The notes under the pieces were generated by a model that worked only from the letters and a program-made list of their open reading frames with translations, did not search any database and was not told the origin of the DNA. DNA of 64,000 nucleotides from Rachycentron canadum (lineage: Eukaryota > Chordata > Actinopteri > Carangiformes > Rachycentridae), in assembly GCA_038496675.1 (NCBI GenBank), contig CM076652.1, forward strand, positions 1,372,703 to 1,436,702, in the 5' to 3' direction. Of the stretch, positions 21,735 to 34,600 are shown piece by piece; position 1 is the stretch's first letter, and each line of letters starts with the position of its first letter. The position numbers were made by a program, and so were the translations under genes.

Positions 21735-22234
21735 NNNNNNNNNNNNNNNNNNNNNNNNNNNNNNNNNNNNNNNNNNNNNNNNNNNNNNNNNNNNNNNNNN
21801 NNNNNNNNNNNNNNNNNNNNNNNNNNNNNNNNNNNNNNNNNNNNNNNNNNNNNNNNNNNNNNNNNNNNNNNNNNNNNNNNNNNNNNNNNNNNNNNNNNNN
21901 NNNNNNNNNNNNNNNNNNNNNNNNNNNNNNNNNNNNNNNNNNNNNNNNNNNNNNNNNNNNNNNNNNNNNNNNNNNNNNNNNNNNNNNNNNNNNNNNNNNN
22001 NNNNNNNNNNNNNNNNNNNNNNNNNNNNNNNNNNNNNNNNNNNNNNNNNNNNNNNNNNNNNNNNNNNNNNNNNNNNNNNNNNNNNNNNNNNNNNNNNNNN
22101 NNNNNNNNNNNNNNNNNNNNNNNNNNNNNNNNNNNNNNNNNNNNNNNNNNNNNNNNNNNNNNNNNNNNNNNNNNNNNNNNNNNNNNNNNNNNNNNNNNNN
22201 NNNNNNNNNNNNNNNNNNNNNNNNNNNNNNNNNN
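21735..22234. other. Assembly gap of exactly 500 N hiding the 5' end of setd6
   Basis: A run of exactly 500 N, the usual placeholder for a gap of unknown size. The first readable setd6 codons follow directly at 22235, so promoter, start codon and N-terminal exons are missing. Confidence 0.95.
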
Positions 22235-23969
22235 ACACATCCTCACAGTCCCACTGGAAACCCTACCTCTCTCTGTGGACGAACTTCAAGACACTGGATC
22301 ATCCCATGTTCTGGTAAAAAAAAAATAGTTCTGTTTTAATCAGTATCTATCCCATTCGACAGGGTCAGTGATGTCCTTGAATTAGTAGCTTTCCTGACAA
22401 TAATCTGTATCTATTCAGGTCTAAAGAGGAGAGAGGCAGATTGTTGAGGGGAACAGGTATTCCAGAGGCTGTGGACACAGACTTGGCTAACATCCGCAGG
22501 GAATATACAGATGTGGTCCTTCCCTTCATCACCCGGCATCCTGACCTCTGGAACCCCAGCAGACACACACTGGAGCTGTACACACAGCTGGTGGCCTTTG
22601 TCATGGCCTACAGGTCAGTGAGCACGCCACATCCCTGCATGTGAACTATCTGGTGTTCTTCAAATATGATCTCCTTCATCTGGTCCTTGATGCTTCCTCT
22701 TTCTCCCTGTAGTTTTCAAGAGCCACAGGAAGAGGAAGATGATGATGACGATGAAGAGGAGGAGGAAGAGAAGGCCCCCAACCCACCGATGATGGTGCCA
22801 ATGGCTGACATGCTAAACCATGTGTCCAGTCACAATGCTAACTTGGAGTTTACACCAGTAAGTTCACACATCCCCTTTAATATTGATTGAAGTGACCTTT
22901 TCTAGTCTCAGATAAGAAGTGATAAATTCCTTCATTTAAGATTATATTTGACATTGGGACCTGAGCTGTGATTTAACACACTGTAAACTTGTCTATTCAT
23001 TTTTTTTTTTTTTTTCTCACGTCACTTTTCATTCTCTCAGGACAGTCTCAAGATGGTTTGCGTTCGCCCCGTTCGTAAAGGCGAGGAGGTATTTAACACC
23101 TATGGGCAGATGGCCAACTGGCAGCTGCTTCATATGTATGGCTTCACAGAACCGTACCCAAGCAACAGCAACGACACTGCTGACATCCCCACCATCAACC
23201 TCTACAAGGTCGCCACGCAAGGTGATTGATAAGAGTGATCATAATAGACAAGTGTTATTTTGTATGTGTGTGTCTATAGGTGTGAATTGAAAAAAAATAA
23301 AATAAATAAAAATAATAGTTCTACCTAGATGTGGACATTGTATAGCAAAGTTTTACATCTTCTACTCCTCCCAGGTATTCAGTCTGATGTGGACCGGCAG
23401 CTGGTGGAGGAGCAGTGGGAGATGCTACGTCAGATCATAGAGGAGAAAGAAGCCTTTGTCTTTGGTAAACATGGCTGCCTGACAGACACAGAGCTACATA
23501 CTGCACTCAAGGTGAGGGAGTAAATACAACAGTGCTGCATTAACAATGTTTGCCTGTAAACCGACTTGTTGGGGATGAGTATTAGATAAATAAATGTTAT
23601 TAGAAACACGATTCTTGCTTTGTGTATCATCAGGTGATGTGCATGTCAAAGGAAGAATTCTCAGAGTTCAAAGAAAATGAGGGATGGGAGGAAGACGACG
23701 AGGAAGACGAGAGGATTTCCCTTGCCTTCTCTAACGAGGGTCTCCCAGGATTAAAGGCTTCATGGAAATGGCTGCTTCACGAAGCAGCCCGTCTAACCCT
23801 GAGGTCCTACGGAGACGAAGAGGAGGAGAAGGCCTTGATAGAGGACAAGGCAGCACTTGCTGGACTGAGCACCAGGCAGCAGAATGCACTGCAGGTACAA
23901 TATGGACAGAAGAGCATCCTGCGCAGACTGATGGAGCTCACCAAGACCACAGTGGAAGCTTTATCCTAA
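22235..23969 (+). CDS. setd6: N-lysine methyltransferase SETD6, 5'-truncated by gap
   Basis: SETD6 is a Rubisco-LSMT-type SET-domain enzyme that monomethylates lysines on nuclear proteins (for example RELA K310). Readable exons: about 22235-22313, 22419-22613, 22713-22857, 23041-23221, 23375-23511, 23634-23969 (TAA 23967-23969); all phases join. About 355 residues are visible. Human SETD6 has about 450-473, so roughly 100 N-terminal residues lie in the gap. The first visible exon may begin at 22249 after a CAG rather than at the gap edge. SET signatures present are MADMLNHVSSHNANLEF and EEVFNTYGQMANWQLLHMYG, the cofactor/tyrosine motifs. The last two exons give the C-terminal Rubisco-LSMT substrate-binding domain, ending in QNALQVQYGQKSILRRLMEL. 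Acidic runs (Glu/Asp-rich) are encoded near 22732-22774 and 23688-23713. The gene is tail-to-tail with cnot1, as SETD6-CNOT1 is in human. Confidence 0.93.
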
Positions 23970-24642
23970 GAGGAAAACTACAACTTCTCCTTTAAAACAT
24001 CGTTTTTCTGAAGACATTTTTAACCGTTCTGTGTTGTCGTCCATAATGATTTGTACTTTTACTGTCAATTTACATAAGGATGCTGGGATTCAAAATGTTT
24101 TGCCTAATTACCTGTACATTAAAGACAAAGTGTATAAGTTGTCGTAGTTTATCACTTTTGTGCTAAGAGATAAAATCATCTGCACGGCACAAACCTCCCA
24201 GACACATCCGCCTTCAGGTCAGAAAGACAGGTACATTTCACTGCACTGGTTGGGCTGAGATTACATCTATAATCAGACTGGGACGAGTCAAAACTCAAAC
24301 AGCTATTCAAACCCTTTATAAGTGTAGGATTAACTGACAGAACAACTTCAGTCGCTAGTTCACCTGGATCTCTTCCCCTTAGTTCAGTTTACATTTTTAA
24401 TGAAAAGTGAGTTTGCTGTAGAAATGCTGCAAATTTACAGAATTATTAAAAATAATTATAGAAACTTTAGTTACTGTAGTTGAGGTTTGTAGAGTTTAGA
24501 CATTAACTATTGATTCTAACACTGGTTAACGTGCAGCTTTAAAACACACCCACTGACAGTCAAGTTGTAACATTTTCTGGTCTTGTAAACAGGAGCCCAG
24601 GTTGGTCGTCCAGTCTTCTGGCTGTACATGACATTGCACACT

Positions 24643-24648
24643 AATAAA
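24643..24648 (+). other. setd6: Probable setd6 polyadenylation signal AATAAA
   Basis: AATAAA about 670 nt after the setd6 stop. An ATTAAA at 24118-24123, about 150 nt after the stop, is a possible earlier site. The hexamer is seen; use of either site is inferred. Confidence 0.5.
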
Positions 24649-24842
24649 AACACATTTCACTGTTTGATATATCGTGTTAATCATCACTAGCACCTTAACT
24701 CGATGGAAATGTTAAAGTGGTTTGAGTTAAGAGGCATGTATTTAGTGTTTTATATGAATTGTTTAGATACAAGAGACTAGTGAAACACCTGGTACATTAG
24801 CATCAGCCCTAAAAGAACACAGATGCGTTGCAGTTTGAATGC

Positions 24843-24848
24843 TTTATT
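24843..24848 (-). other. cnot1: Probable cnot1 polyadenylation signal AATAAA (reverse strand)
   Basis: TTTATT on the + strand reads AATAAA on the cnot1 strand, about 820 nt downstream of the cnot1 stop codon. It would give an 0.8-kb 3' UTR covering about 24825-25667. It is about 195 bp from the setd6 signal on the opposite strand. Confidence 0.5.
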
Positions 24849-25667
24849 TCCTGTATGTATGCATACTGCAGTTAAGTAGCAAGAACTAAAGGCAAACTAG
24901 AAAGGACTACAAAATACAACACATGGACCAATACATTTACAAAACATTCAAAATGTTACAAAATGGGCTGTATTGGTCCTTTCTATTGTTGTTCTTCAAT
25001 TTGGATCTTTGTACAAATTGTCAAGATACGATGTCACCATCACTTTGCACAATTTTACAAGTGCCAGGGAGAGACGTCCAGAGCCAGTTTCAAATGGACA
25101 AACCATCAGCACACCGTCTCCACACCAGGAGCAGACCCCCACCCCACCTGGCAGACTACACTACACCTTCCTGTCCCACTCAGGGATAAAAAGGAATCAA
25201 ATGAAAATAGCAGGCAGCTTTTTTTCTTCAATCATCTACCATTCAGCCTCTGAAATCAAAACAAAAAAAAAAAAAAGTCTGGAAAAAAAGGATCTGTGGA
25301 GAGAAGCAAACCAAGGACTTTGGTAGTGAGTGAAAATATGTTTAGATGTCTTTACATGTCAGGATACATTTTATTTGACATGTGAATCGTTCTCTACTTA
25401 TTTACTCTCCCGTTCTCCCTTTTTTCAATATTTACATCAAAGCAACAAAAAAGTATATTAAACAGCATGTCCCAACCCATTCTCTCCATTTCAATTCAGT
25501 AAGGGATAAACAAAATCTAATCTTTAGATCCGTGAGCAGTAGTCCTTTCATCCACATTTCAAATGACTGTGGTTGCCAGTTTATCCAGTGCCAACGTGTG
25601 TGTGGTGGGGGAGTGGGTCAAGGCCACGGCATCTCTCCCAAGGGCTATGAGCTGGCTGGTACACAGG

Positions 25668-28600
25668 CTAGCTGGCACCGGTGCCCTCCATCACCTGCTG
25701 GGCCTGCTTCTGTCCCATGCAGCACTGGGCTACAGACTGGAACAGTCTGAGGACAGAGGGGAGAGGTAAGACACTAACATCAGCAGAACAGTTCGAATGT
25801 GCACGTTCACTTCCTGTATTAGGTACAATAAGTCAAACGGGGAACCTACTTTTCAATCTCAGGGGCACAGTGCACAAAGTCATGGCTCCAGAACTTGAAG
25901 GCAGGATTCTTGATCAGCTCGATGAAGGTGATGAGGAGACCCCATGGGTGAGGCCTGTTCACTATCAGCCTCTCCAACAGAACCCTGGAGTCGAGGGGGA
26001 GGGGCATCATTTAATTTGCCACACTCGGGACTTAACTTCAGCTTGGTGTTGTAGCCCCTCAGAGATAATAAAGGCACTCACCTGGTGATCTGCTCCTGGA
26101 TGGCCTCAGTGTTTGCCTCAGCAAACAGGTAGAGCATAGTGCAGCTGAAGTAGTGAGTGTGGCTGTTGGGGTAGCGTAGCTGATTGGCGATCGCATTCAA
26201 GAACAGGTAACGTCCTGAGAAGACATCAAAGCAGAGAATTGGTCAGAATTATCTGCCTTTTGCTTATTGAATAAACTTCAAATCTAAAATGGTTATAGGT
26301 TACACCAAAAACAAAACTTTCTGCTACCAAGTAACATTGATGCTTTAGCTAGTATAAAATGTTAAATGCACCACCGACCCACACAGAAGTCAGTGCCATG
26401 TCACGTCAAACTGCCTTTGTAGATGTATGGAACAAAAGCCTGGTGTGTTTTGGGCTGACTGACATAAAATAAACCATTGAATGTATATTTTGAAAGAAAA
26501 CTGATATTTGGTATGCTGCCCCCTTACCCTCAGTATCCAGGTCCACAGCCAGGTTCTGGAAGATGTCCATGTGTGCAGAGTGAGTGATCGTGCTCATGGA
26601 TGGGGTACTGCCTTTGTTGTGGATGTGAGCAATAGCCTGTGTGCCTACATACAACACCAGAGCATTTATCAGCTGGATGTTGTAGCGATTTCCTGGCTCA
26701 TTAGAAACCTGGGAGACAAAGAAAAGAAAAAAAAAGTTGAACACAACTGTAGTATTTGTGTATAGTGATATTAGTATACGTCTTAGTATACTTTATATAG
26801 ATGGATGTTGGTCCTACCTGCAGGTTGCTGCGCAGCTCAGACAGGAAAGTGACTGGTGATCGTGTCTTCAGGTACGAGTCCAGATCCTTCTTGAACTGGG
26901 AAGGCATCACACCTGTGAAGTTGGTGAGGATACGGGGCGCAATGTTGATTTCACTTAGCATGTCCACCTATAGAGAGAGAGAGGAGGTTGATAAAGGATA
27001 GATTTATTAGACAATTTGTTTGTCATGTTATCAATATTCAAATAAAGCAAAAAGACACTAGAATCCTCTGGACTGAAAATATTCATCACGCTTCCCAAAC
27101 AGTTGATCACTGTTGATCTGAAAGGAGAGAAAAAGAGACTCTACCTTGAGATTGGGTGTGAAAGGGTCAGGGAGCCTCATGTTGCGTGGGAAGGCACTGA
27201 GGATGAGGTTGCGCAGCTGGATGCAGTTGGGCGGGATAACATCACAGAAACCATAATGGTAGTCACACAGGAACTCTGGGAAATCATGCAGCAGGACCAG
27301 GAGCACTCGCAGTGTGCCCTGAAAAAACAATAAAAAAAGATGATAAACAAAGACTAGTTTCATGTTTTCTAGCGGCTATTTAATATTTAGGAAGAAACAT
27401 CTGCACATTCACCAGAGAATTAACACAAAGCTGTAATAAACTCAGCTTTGATACAGGTGTAGACAAAGAATAAGGCTCTCACACAATCATCAATCAAGCA
27501 CTATGAAATTGTCACTGGTCTATTAATGTGTCACAATAGAAAGTACTGCAGTACATTTCTTCAGCCTGTATGAGTTGTTGACAGTTTCACTCAGTAATTC
27601 ACTAAATGAAAAGAGTGACTGTTTACCATAAGAAATCTACAATGTCTTGTTTCAATACAAGATAATTCAAATAAAAAGTGGAAGCAAGAAAGAAAAAATG
27701 AGAGCACCTTGTAGAGGATTTGCATAGGTTTGTTAAGTTCTACATTCCTCAGGAAAGGGGCCAGGTACTTGAAGAGATCAATCAGCAGCTGTGCATACAT
27801 GGGCCAACCCTGGAAAAGTGGGTCAATTAGAATACAATTCAAAACACAGATGGGAAAGCGACAGGATTTGTCAATGAACAATAGTAAAAGGTAAGCTTTT
27901 AAAAGTATGTGATAATTTGCCATGTCTTTTTCCTGCGTACCTTCTGCTGCGGTGTGTGTGCTAGCATCCTGGCAATGAATATGCGATGGGAGATAAGTTC
28001 CAGCCAGGCGTACACAAAGCCGGGTGCTTTGGTGGGTCTCAGGATGTGGAAGGTATTGCTGCAAATGAAAAGGAAAAAAATTTTTTTTAATCCAAACCAA
28101 AATTTGTCTAAATCACCTCAGCAAGAGGTGACCCTTCAGATGTGGCTGATGAACATGGAAATCTTACCAGAAGGCAGTGAGTGTCTGGAAGTTGATGGTC
28201 TCGAGGACATGTTCAGGGGCATTAAGCTCCAACAGCAGCATGATAAAAATGCGGTGGTATGGCAGCTGTTGGAATTCTGTCTGACGAACATCATGGTCCT
28301 GGATCAATACCCCAACTACAATACCCAGCACCTAGAGGCAGAATGTATAAAGTTATCAGAGTTAAATACACCAGGTCCAATTTATGCTTTTTAAGTGAGA
28401 AAGACGAGTTATAGTGTCAGTTATAGTTTATAGTGCTGTCAAAAGATAAGATAAAGACTTCTTTCAGTGGTTTGTCTCCATCTGCTGTTGTATGTCATGT
28501 TGCCGTACCTTGTTGAGGAGGTTGATTTTTGTCACTGTGTTGGTGGCCTCTCCAGAGTGTTTAACCAGAAGGGCTATGAGCCTAACAAAGGCATCCAGGT

Positions 28601-31600
28601 TGTGGTAACACTTGGCTCTGATTATGGCTGCGCTGGCTGCTGGGTTGTGCTGCTGCTCAGCCTGTGCCCGATAGCTTATCTCCACACACATTTCTGTGCA
28701 CAGCCGGAAGAACCTTGTGATAAGATCATCGGTCTTCAAGATGCCCTGTTGGTGCATCTGGAAAGAGAAAGAGTGGAGACATGAGGTAAACATGAGGAAA
28801 GTCCTGGTTCTTGACCATTTGTGCAACTGATGACTGAGTGGTTACCTGGCCAACAAAGGCAGAGAAGGCTTTGGTGCTATCCCTGCCAGCAGCAGCTGAG
28901 TGATACAGGTTTACCCACTCCCTCAGGAGATACTCTGCCTTCTCCCTCAGGCCTGGGGGATCATCGTATTCTGAAGCCTGTGAAATCCCAGAGTGCATCA
29001 TGAAGTTGGGTCCACCGTGGGCCCGGTCGATCATGGCTTCGTAATTGGAACGAACAACATCCATAAGCTGGGGGAGACTGGGGATGAGAAGAATGCACTC
29101 ATTTTAAAAAACATAATTGAATGCATAAACTAATACTACAAAATTTAAAATAGCAGAAAACCTAGACTGCAACATGGAATTAATAATTAGTGAAACCAGA
29201 CAGAGGTTCAGTGTTGCAGATAATCACAATTGGGTCTCAGTACTTCACCCTGGGACCCTTAACTGTTCCTGCCATCAATGTAGCAATATTTTGAAGCTGA
29301 AACATGTCGTCTACAACAAATTCAAAATATTAATGTTTTAAAATAGTAGTTCTTTACCCCTCAGGTGCATTGGCTCTGGAGTGTGCGCAGGTCCTCATTA
29401 AAGTCTCAATTGTGTGAAAGAGATCAGCCTCTGTGACATGGCTGACACTTCGTTCGTCCACCAGCAGCAATTTCACCAACTGCATGGCAAATGCAACTGC
29501 CATGTAGTGCAATCCATTTTCCATTGACTGGAAGAAAACAAAATCTGACATGAGTCACTAATGGCACATAAGGCTTTAGTTGATCAGACACAAATGAGCA
29601 ACTGGATCAAAAAATATCAAGTAGAAAATGAAATATTAACTGATGTTAACTAATGACTAGTGTGTACTATGTACCTGAGCCAGATGCAAGTCATACTGCT
29701 GCATATTCACAAGATGGTTCCTGATCAGAAGCTCCACTGCCTCTACGTTGTATTTGTACTCATCACGGCATTCAATCAGACACCTGTAAACAAAAAAACA
29801 CACACAGCATGAAAATTAGACACACCAATTAATTACTACAAGCTGTCCTATTTATGAAGCTGTTATATGCCATGCACCACAAGGAGTAACAATTTGAATC
29901 TTGTCCTAATTCACCTGGTGATCTGCTTATTGCACCACTGTGGTCCATAGGCACGTCCATCCTGCAGGGCTTTAAGCACCAGCAAGTGGCACTCTCTGTA
30001 GCGAAGCAGCAAGTCTGCATCAGCCCCACTAGTAGCATCTAGAAGACCTTCCACAGCCTGAGAAATAGAGAAACCAACTAAGTGAAGCATAGGCTAACGT
30101 AAATTAATTCTTGACCTTGCCAATCACCATTTCTAGACACTTAACTGCAACTATAAAAGTAACCCCTACCTTCTGCAGGAGGCCAAGTGCAGCGATGCCA
30201 TCCCTAGAGTTTCTGGCCAAAGCCACAGCTTCCAGCAGGCTGCGTAAGGCCTGAGTCAGCGGGTTCATGGCAAGGGCAGGAGGGATGGCATGAAGATGTT
30301 GCTCCAAGTCTGCCATGCACTTATCATAGATCTGAGCTACATCATCCGTGGCCCATGCCTGTTGCTGTGAGTAGAAATATAAAAAGAGATTGTATGATGA
30401 TGTGTGGGTTTCTCAAGCCAATAACCATTTGTGATCCAAATGTCTTTACATAAGAAGCACTCAATTTAAGTGGCATTTATTTTATCATGACCCATTTTGT
30501 TGTATTGCATATTAAACCAACAAAAAAATACTAAGGGTAATGTTTTTGGTCAAAACTGTCAAAAATCAGAAATTAAATGCTTAATTGTTTAATAAACTAA
30601 ATAAACCTAATAGATGTTTTGTTTTGGTTGTCACAAGAAAAAACAAAACAAAACTCACCTTCATAGGCTGAGCCAAGAAGCCAGTGGGCTGAGAGAGATC
30701 ATTACTGGGTAAGAAACCTGGAACGTTCCTGGCAAACTCCTCATAGACAGCCAGTTGCTTGGGGTCCACTCCTCCCACCTACAGAGACATGCATTTTGTT
30801 ACTTAAATGTATTCACAGACAGATGACAGCATGGTATTGGACAGATCCCGATTCCTTGCTAACTAAGTTAACAAGGAATCAAAAATCCCCCCCCCAATAC
30901 TTGCATTACTGGATGTTGCAGTGATCTTACCTTGAGTCTGATCTGCTCAGGCATACGTTCAGCTTGGTAAGTCAGAACAACGGGATCACAGTAACGTCGG
31001 CCCTCCTGGCGTGCATGCTTTCTCAGCTCAAACTCCTACAAGAGTAGAGACCTGATTAATAAAACTTTTCCTTTGACATGAAATATTTCAAAATACTTAT
31101 GTAAAATTGAGTAACAAAAAGGTGAGAAAGTTAAATTCAAAGTTATACAATTTATATGGGGCCCAGCAGAGCACTAGACCTCTAAATTAGAGGTTTACTC
31201 GTATTGTCTTAAGTCAAGGTGGTAATAAAAAGTGTCCCCTCAAAACCAACAATTATGCACAGACCTTGATGCACTACTTGCTGAAACATTTTGCTTACAT
31301 GACCAAGTAAACAAAATACCTGCTACATTTCATTTGTACATCTGCTTTGTCAACAAGCTGTGGATGGTTGGCAAGAGCACTTGTATGTGCTTCTGGTTTT
31401 TCTTTGCTTTCATGCAAAGTGGAAGCACAACGATGTACAGACACATTGCACATCAATATAATTTATATATAGCTTTTCAGTATTAACCCAGTCTTGGGGC
31501 TGGCACCAATTATAATATATAAATAAAATTAATTTTTCTTTAAACACATTTCATGCTGAGGTGACACCAGCATGATACATTCCAGCTGTCGTGCTAGTCT

Positions 31601-34600
31601 TCCTCTCACCGTGGCTAGTCTCTTGTCCATTTCAGGGCCAGCCTTCTCTACGGCTGTTTTCTGAATGAAGCAACAAGCCAGTTCACAGTTGTCTTGAGCA
31701 ATTCGTGCGGCAGCCTCTTCCATCATTTCCCTCTGTTGGGGGGTTGGTGCCTGGGAAAATAGGATAGGATAAGTTAAAGAACAATCAGGAATGATACAAG
31801 CTATCAAACACAAGAGAGGATGGGTGTTTAGGAAAAGAAAGCTCTCGTATAGGCGTCGAGCTTACCCTCAGTGCAGCAGCAAAGCTGTTCTTCAGGTTGG
31901 TTGCAATGCTCATGAGCAGGGGCTCACGGCAGGTGATCATGGCCATGCCAGCAGTCAGATTTCTCATCATATGGTGGGCAGCGACACGCATGCGGGACTC
32001 CTCCGAATCCAGGGCAAAGTCCTTCCTAATGATCTGCTCACATGTTGTCATGGCAATTTTGATAGAGCGATCAACAACAGGATGCACAAGTTCCTGGACA
32101 GCTCGCTCTACTGATTGCCGTACACACTGCTTCAACTGCGGATGGGCCTGTAGTAGAGGGATCTGAAGAGAAAAGATGGAGGAAACATGAGAGATAAGTC
32201 AAGAAAGGAATTGCAATCAAAAGAGGAAAGAAGGTGATACTTCAACAGGAGAAAGATGCAAGAGAAGGTGTGTGTACGTCTTAAGTGGTGCACTGACTAT
32301 TAACATCTCAGTGGTCGGCAAGTGCCTAATACTTACATTGACATTTATATTGATGTGTGGAGCCAGGCCTGCCAAGGCATACACATTGATGTCATGATAA
32401 CTGAACTGTGGAGTGGGAGGCCCGGTGGTTGTGCAAGTGGTGGTGGTGGCAGCTGGAGTTGAGGGAGGAGCTGCAAATGGAACAAAGTCTCCTGTTGGTC
32501 ACAAAACGCTAGTTTGATTAAAATCACAAGAAAAAGAAATTTTCACAACATTAACAGAAAGCAAGGAAATAAGTAACAAAAACAAACAAAGCTTTTTAGT
32601 AGCTCTAAAAAAACAAAACAAAAAAAAAAAAAAACAAAGAACAAAAATAATTTGAGTGGGAGAGTCAGGATTGCAACTCTGTTTTCAAATGATGAATACT
32701 TCTCAACCTCAGTTCATAACATATCACCTTGGTTTATTACAAAGCATATACATTTAGATTTTTAAGTTTTAATTGTTTGTTCCAAAGTTAAGGCACACTA
32801 CACATATACTCCAGATGTAGTTGTAGGTTAAGAAGAACATCAAAAAAACTGAATAAATATGGAGCATCCACCTGTGGTAGAAACTGGTAGCATCTCCTCT
32901 GGAGGCTTTGCCTCTTTCTTTGGTGCGGACAGCTGCTCCTCCAGGCTCTTTAGCTTCTCTTTGTCCTTCAGCAAGTTTCCTGGCTTCAGATCATTGATGT
33001 CCAGAGACAAGTTCTTACACAGAACTTCAATCTCAAACTTTAAGTTCAGCTGCAATAAAAAACCCAAAAACAATTAAAATAACAATTCCACACTTGTCTA
33101 CTGAAAGATTTTACCTGGATTTTAGTGTATTTATTTGGCCTATTTCAGCCTCATAGTTTGAATAGACATCATTAGAACCAGATGGATTACATTTATCTGG
33201 TTAAGTACGTTACTGTTCTGTAGCAAGATAAGATATGTTAAAAGGAAAAAGCTACCACCCTCTTTACTGTGATTTCAGTGGACTGCGTTTAAGAGCTGCT
33301 TGCGTTGAAATGGCTGCTCGGAAGAGTATTGTATTACCTTTAGATCATGTTCCTGATGGAGCTCAGCAAGGACATTCATGATGGCCATGGTCCAGGGGTT
33401 CTGGGGTCTGAAAACCTACAGCAGCAAAGACAGACATTTGTTCAAATCACTACAAAAATTAATGAAACATCAAATGGTGAAATCAGGTAGATCAGGTTTT
33501 GAACTAAATGTTACACTATACATATATCAATAGCAGTCTGAGGTAAAGCCTCTCATGTTGAGATGTCTCTTAGCATACACTTGTGTTGCTCACCATGCTC
33601 CGTAGACTGGACTCCAAAACTTTGGCCACAAAGGGAACCACATAAAGTAGCTCCTGTTGGCCTTTCACATAGGCTTCCAGTAGCAAAGACTTGACTTCCA
33701 GATCCTGAAAAATGGAGGGGAAAGTTAACCAACACAAAAGGTTGACAGGAGAAACACCACATAATTACACAGAACCATCCAAAAAACTTGGCACAAGTTC
33801 TTACTGTATAGAGGATAGGCTTGTTTTTGGCCAGTGTAATCATGCCCAACCAGTGGCCCAGATTCTTTAGCAGGGAGCGATCAGAGAAATTGGCAGCTGC
33901 CTTGTCTGAGGTCAACAGGACCTGTTTAAAAAAAAAAAAAAAGTATTAAACAAATTATGAACATTTCAGCAGTACTGAACTGTGGTTAGACAAATCAAAC
34001 TTAAACTTATAAATATCTATTTTATAAATATTTAGAGACTTAGATATTTATAAGAATATATTTGTGGAACAACAGTGTAATGAATGTAGTGAGGCAAAAC
34101 ACTACAAAACTGTAGTTGGTAGCAAAAACAAAATGTTTGAGGTTTTGAAGCCATTGCTTTACCTTGATATTCCTGTAGGTCTCATTGAGGACCATCTTGA
34201 CAAACTCAGGATTCTTGAGAGTGTCCAGAAAGTTGGAGTACAGACTGTGAAAGTTGGGCTCTATGCTGACACGCTTCATCACCAGGTACTGAGACACCCA
34301 GGGCATAAACTCTTCCTTCACTGTCTCTTTTAACTCCTCAACCTAGGGAAGCAGATATGGTTCAGCGATAACATAATCGTTGACTGTTATTGAGATACAG
34401 TCATCTTTTGTCATTGTCCTTTTACCTTCTGTGTCATGTTGGACTGAGAAAGGTTATTGAAGATAAAAGCAATCTTCTCCTGGACATTCTCTGGAGGCTC
34501 TACAATCCTTTCTGTTTGGTCAGTGGCCACCAGCAGGGTGTCAATGTTGGTAGTGTTGATTGAGGGCTGCAGTTAGGAGCAAGAAAAGGTTCACCTTTGA

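Noticed and set aside
25382..26088. Forward-strand ORFs opposite the cnot1 3' exons
   Set aside because: Shadows of cnot1 coding sequence on the other strand.
27421..27500. Possible C/D-box snoRNA in a cnot1 intron (TGATGA and CTGA words on the reverse strand)
   Set aside because: The flanks do not form a terminal stem and no clear C'/D' pair was found.
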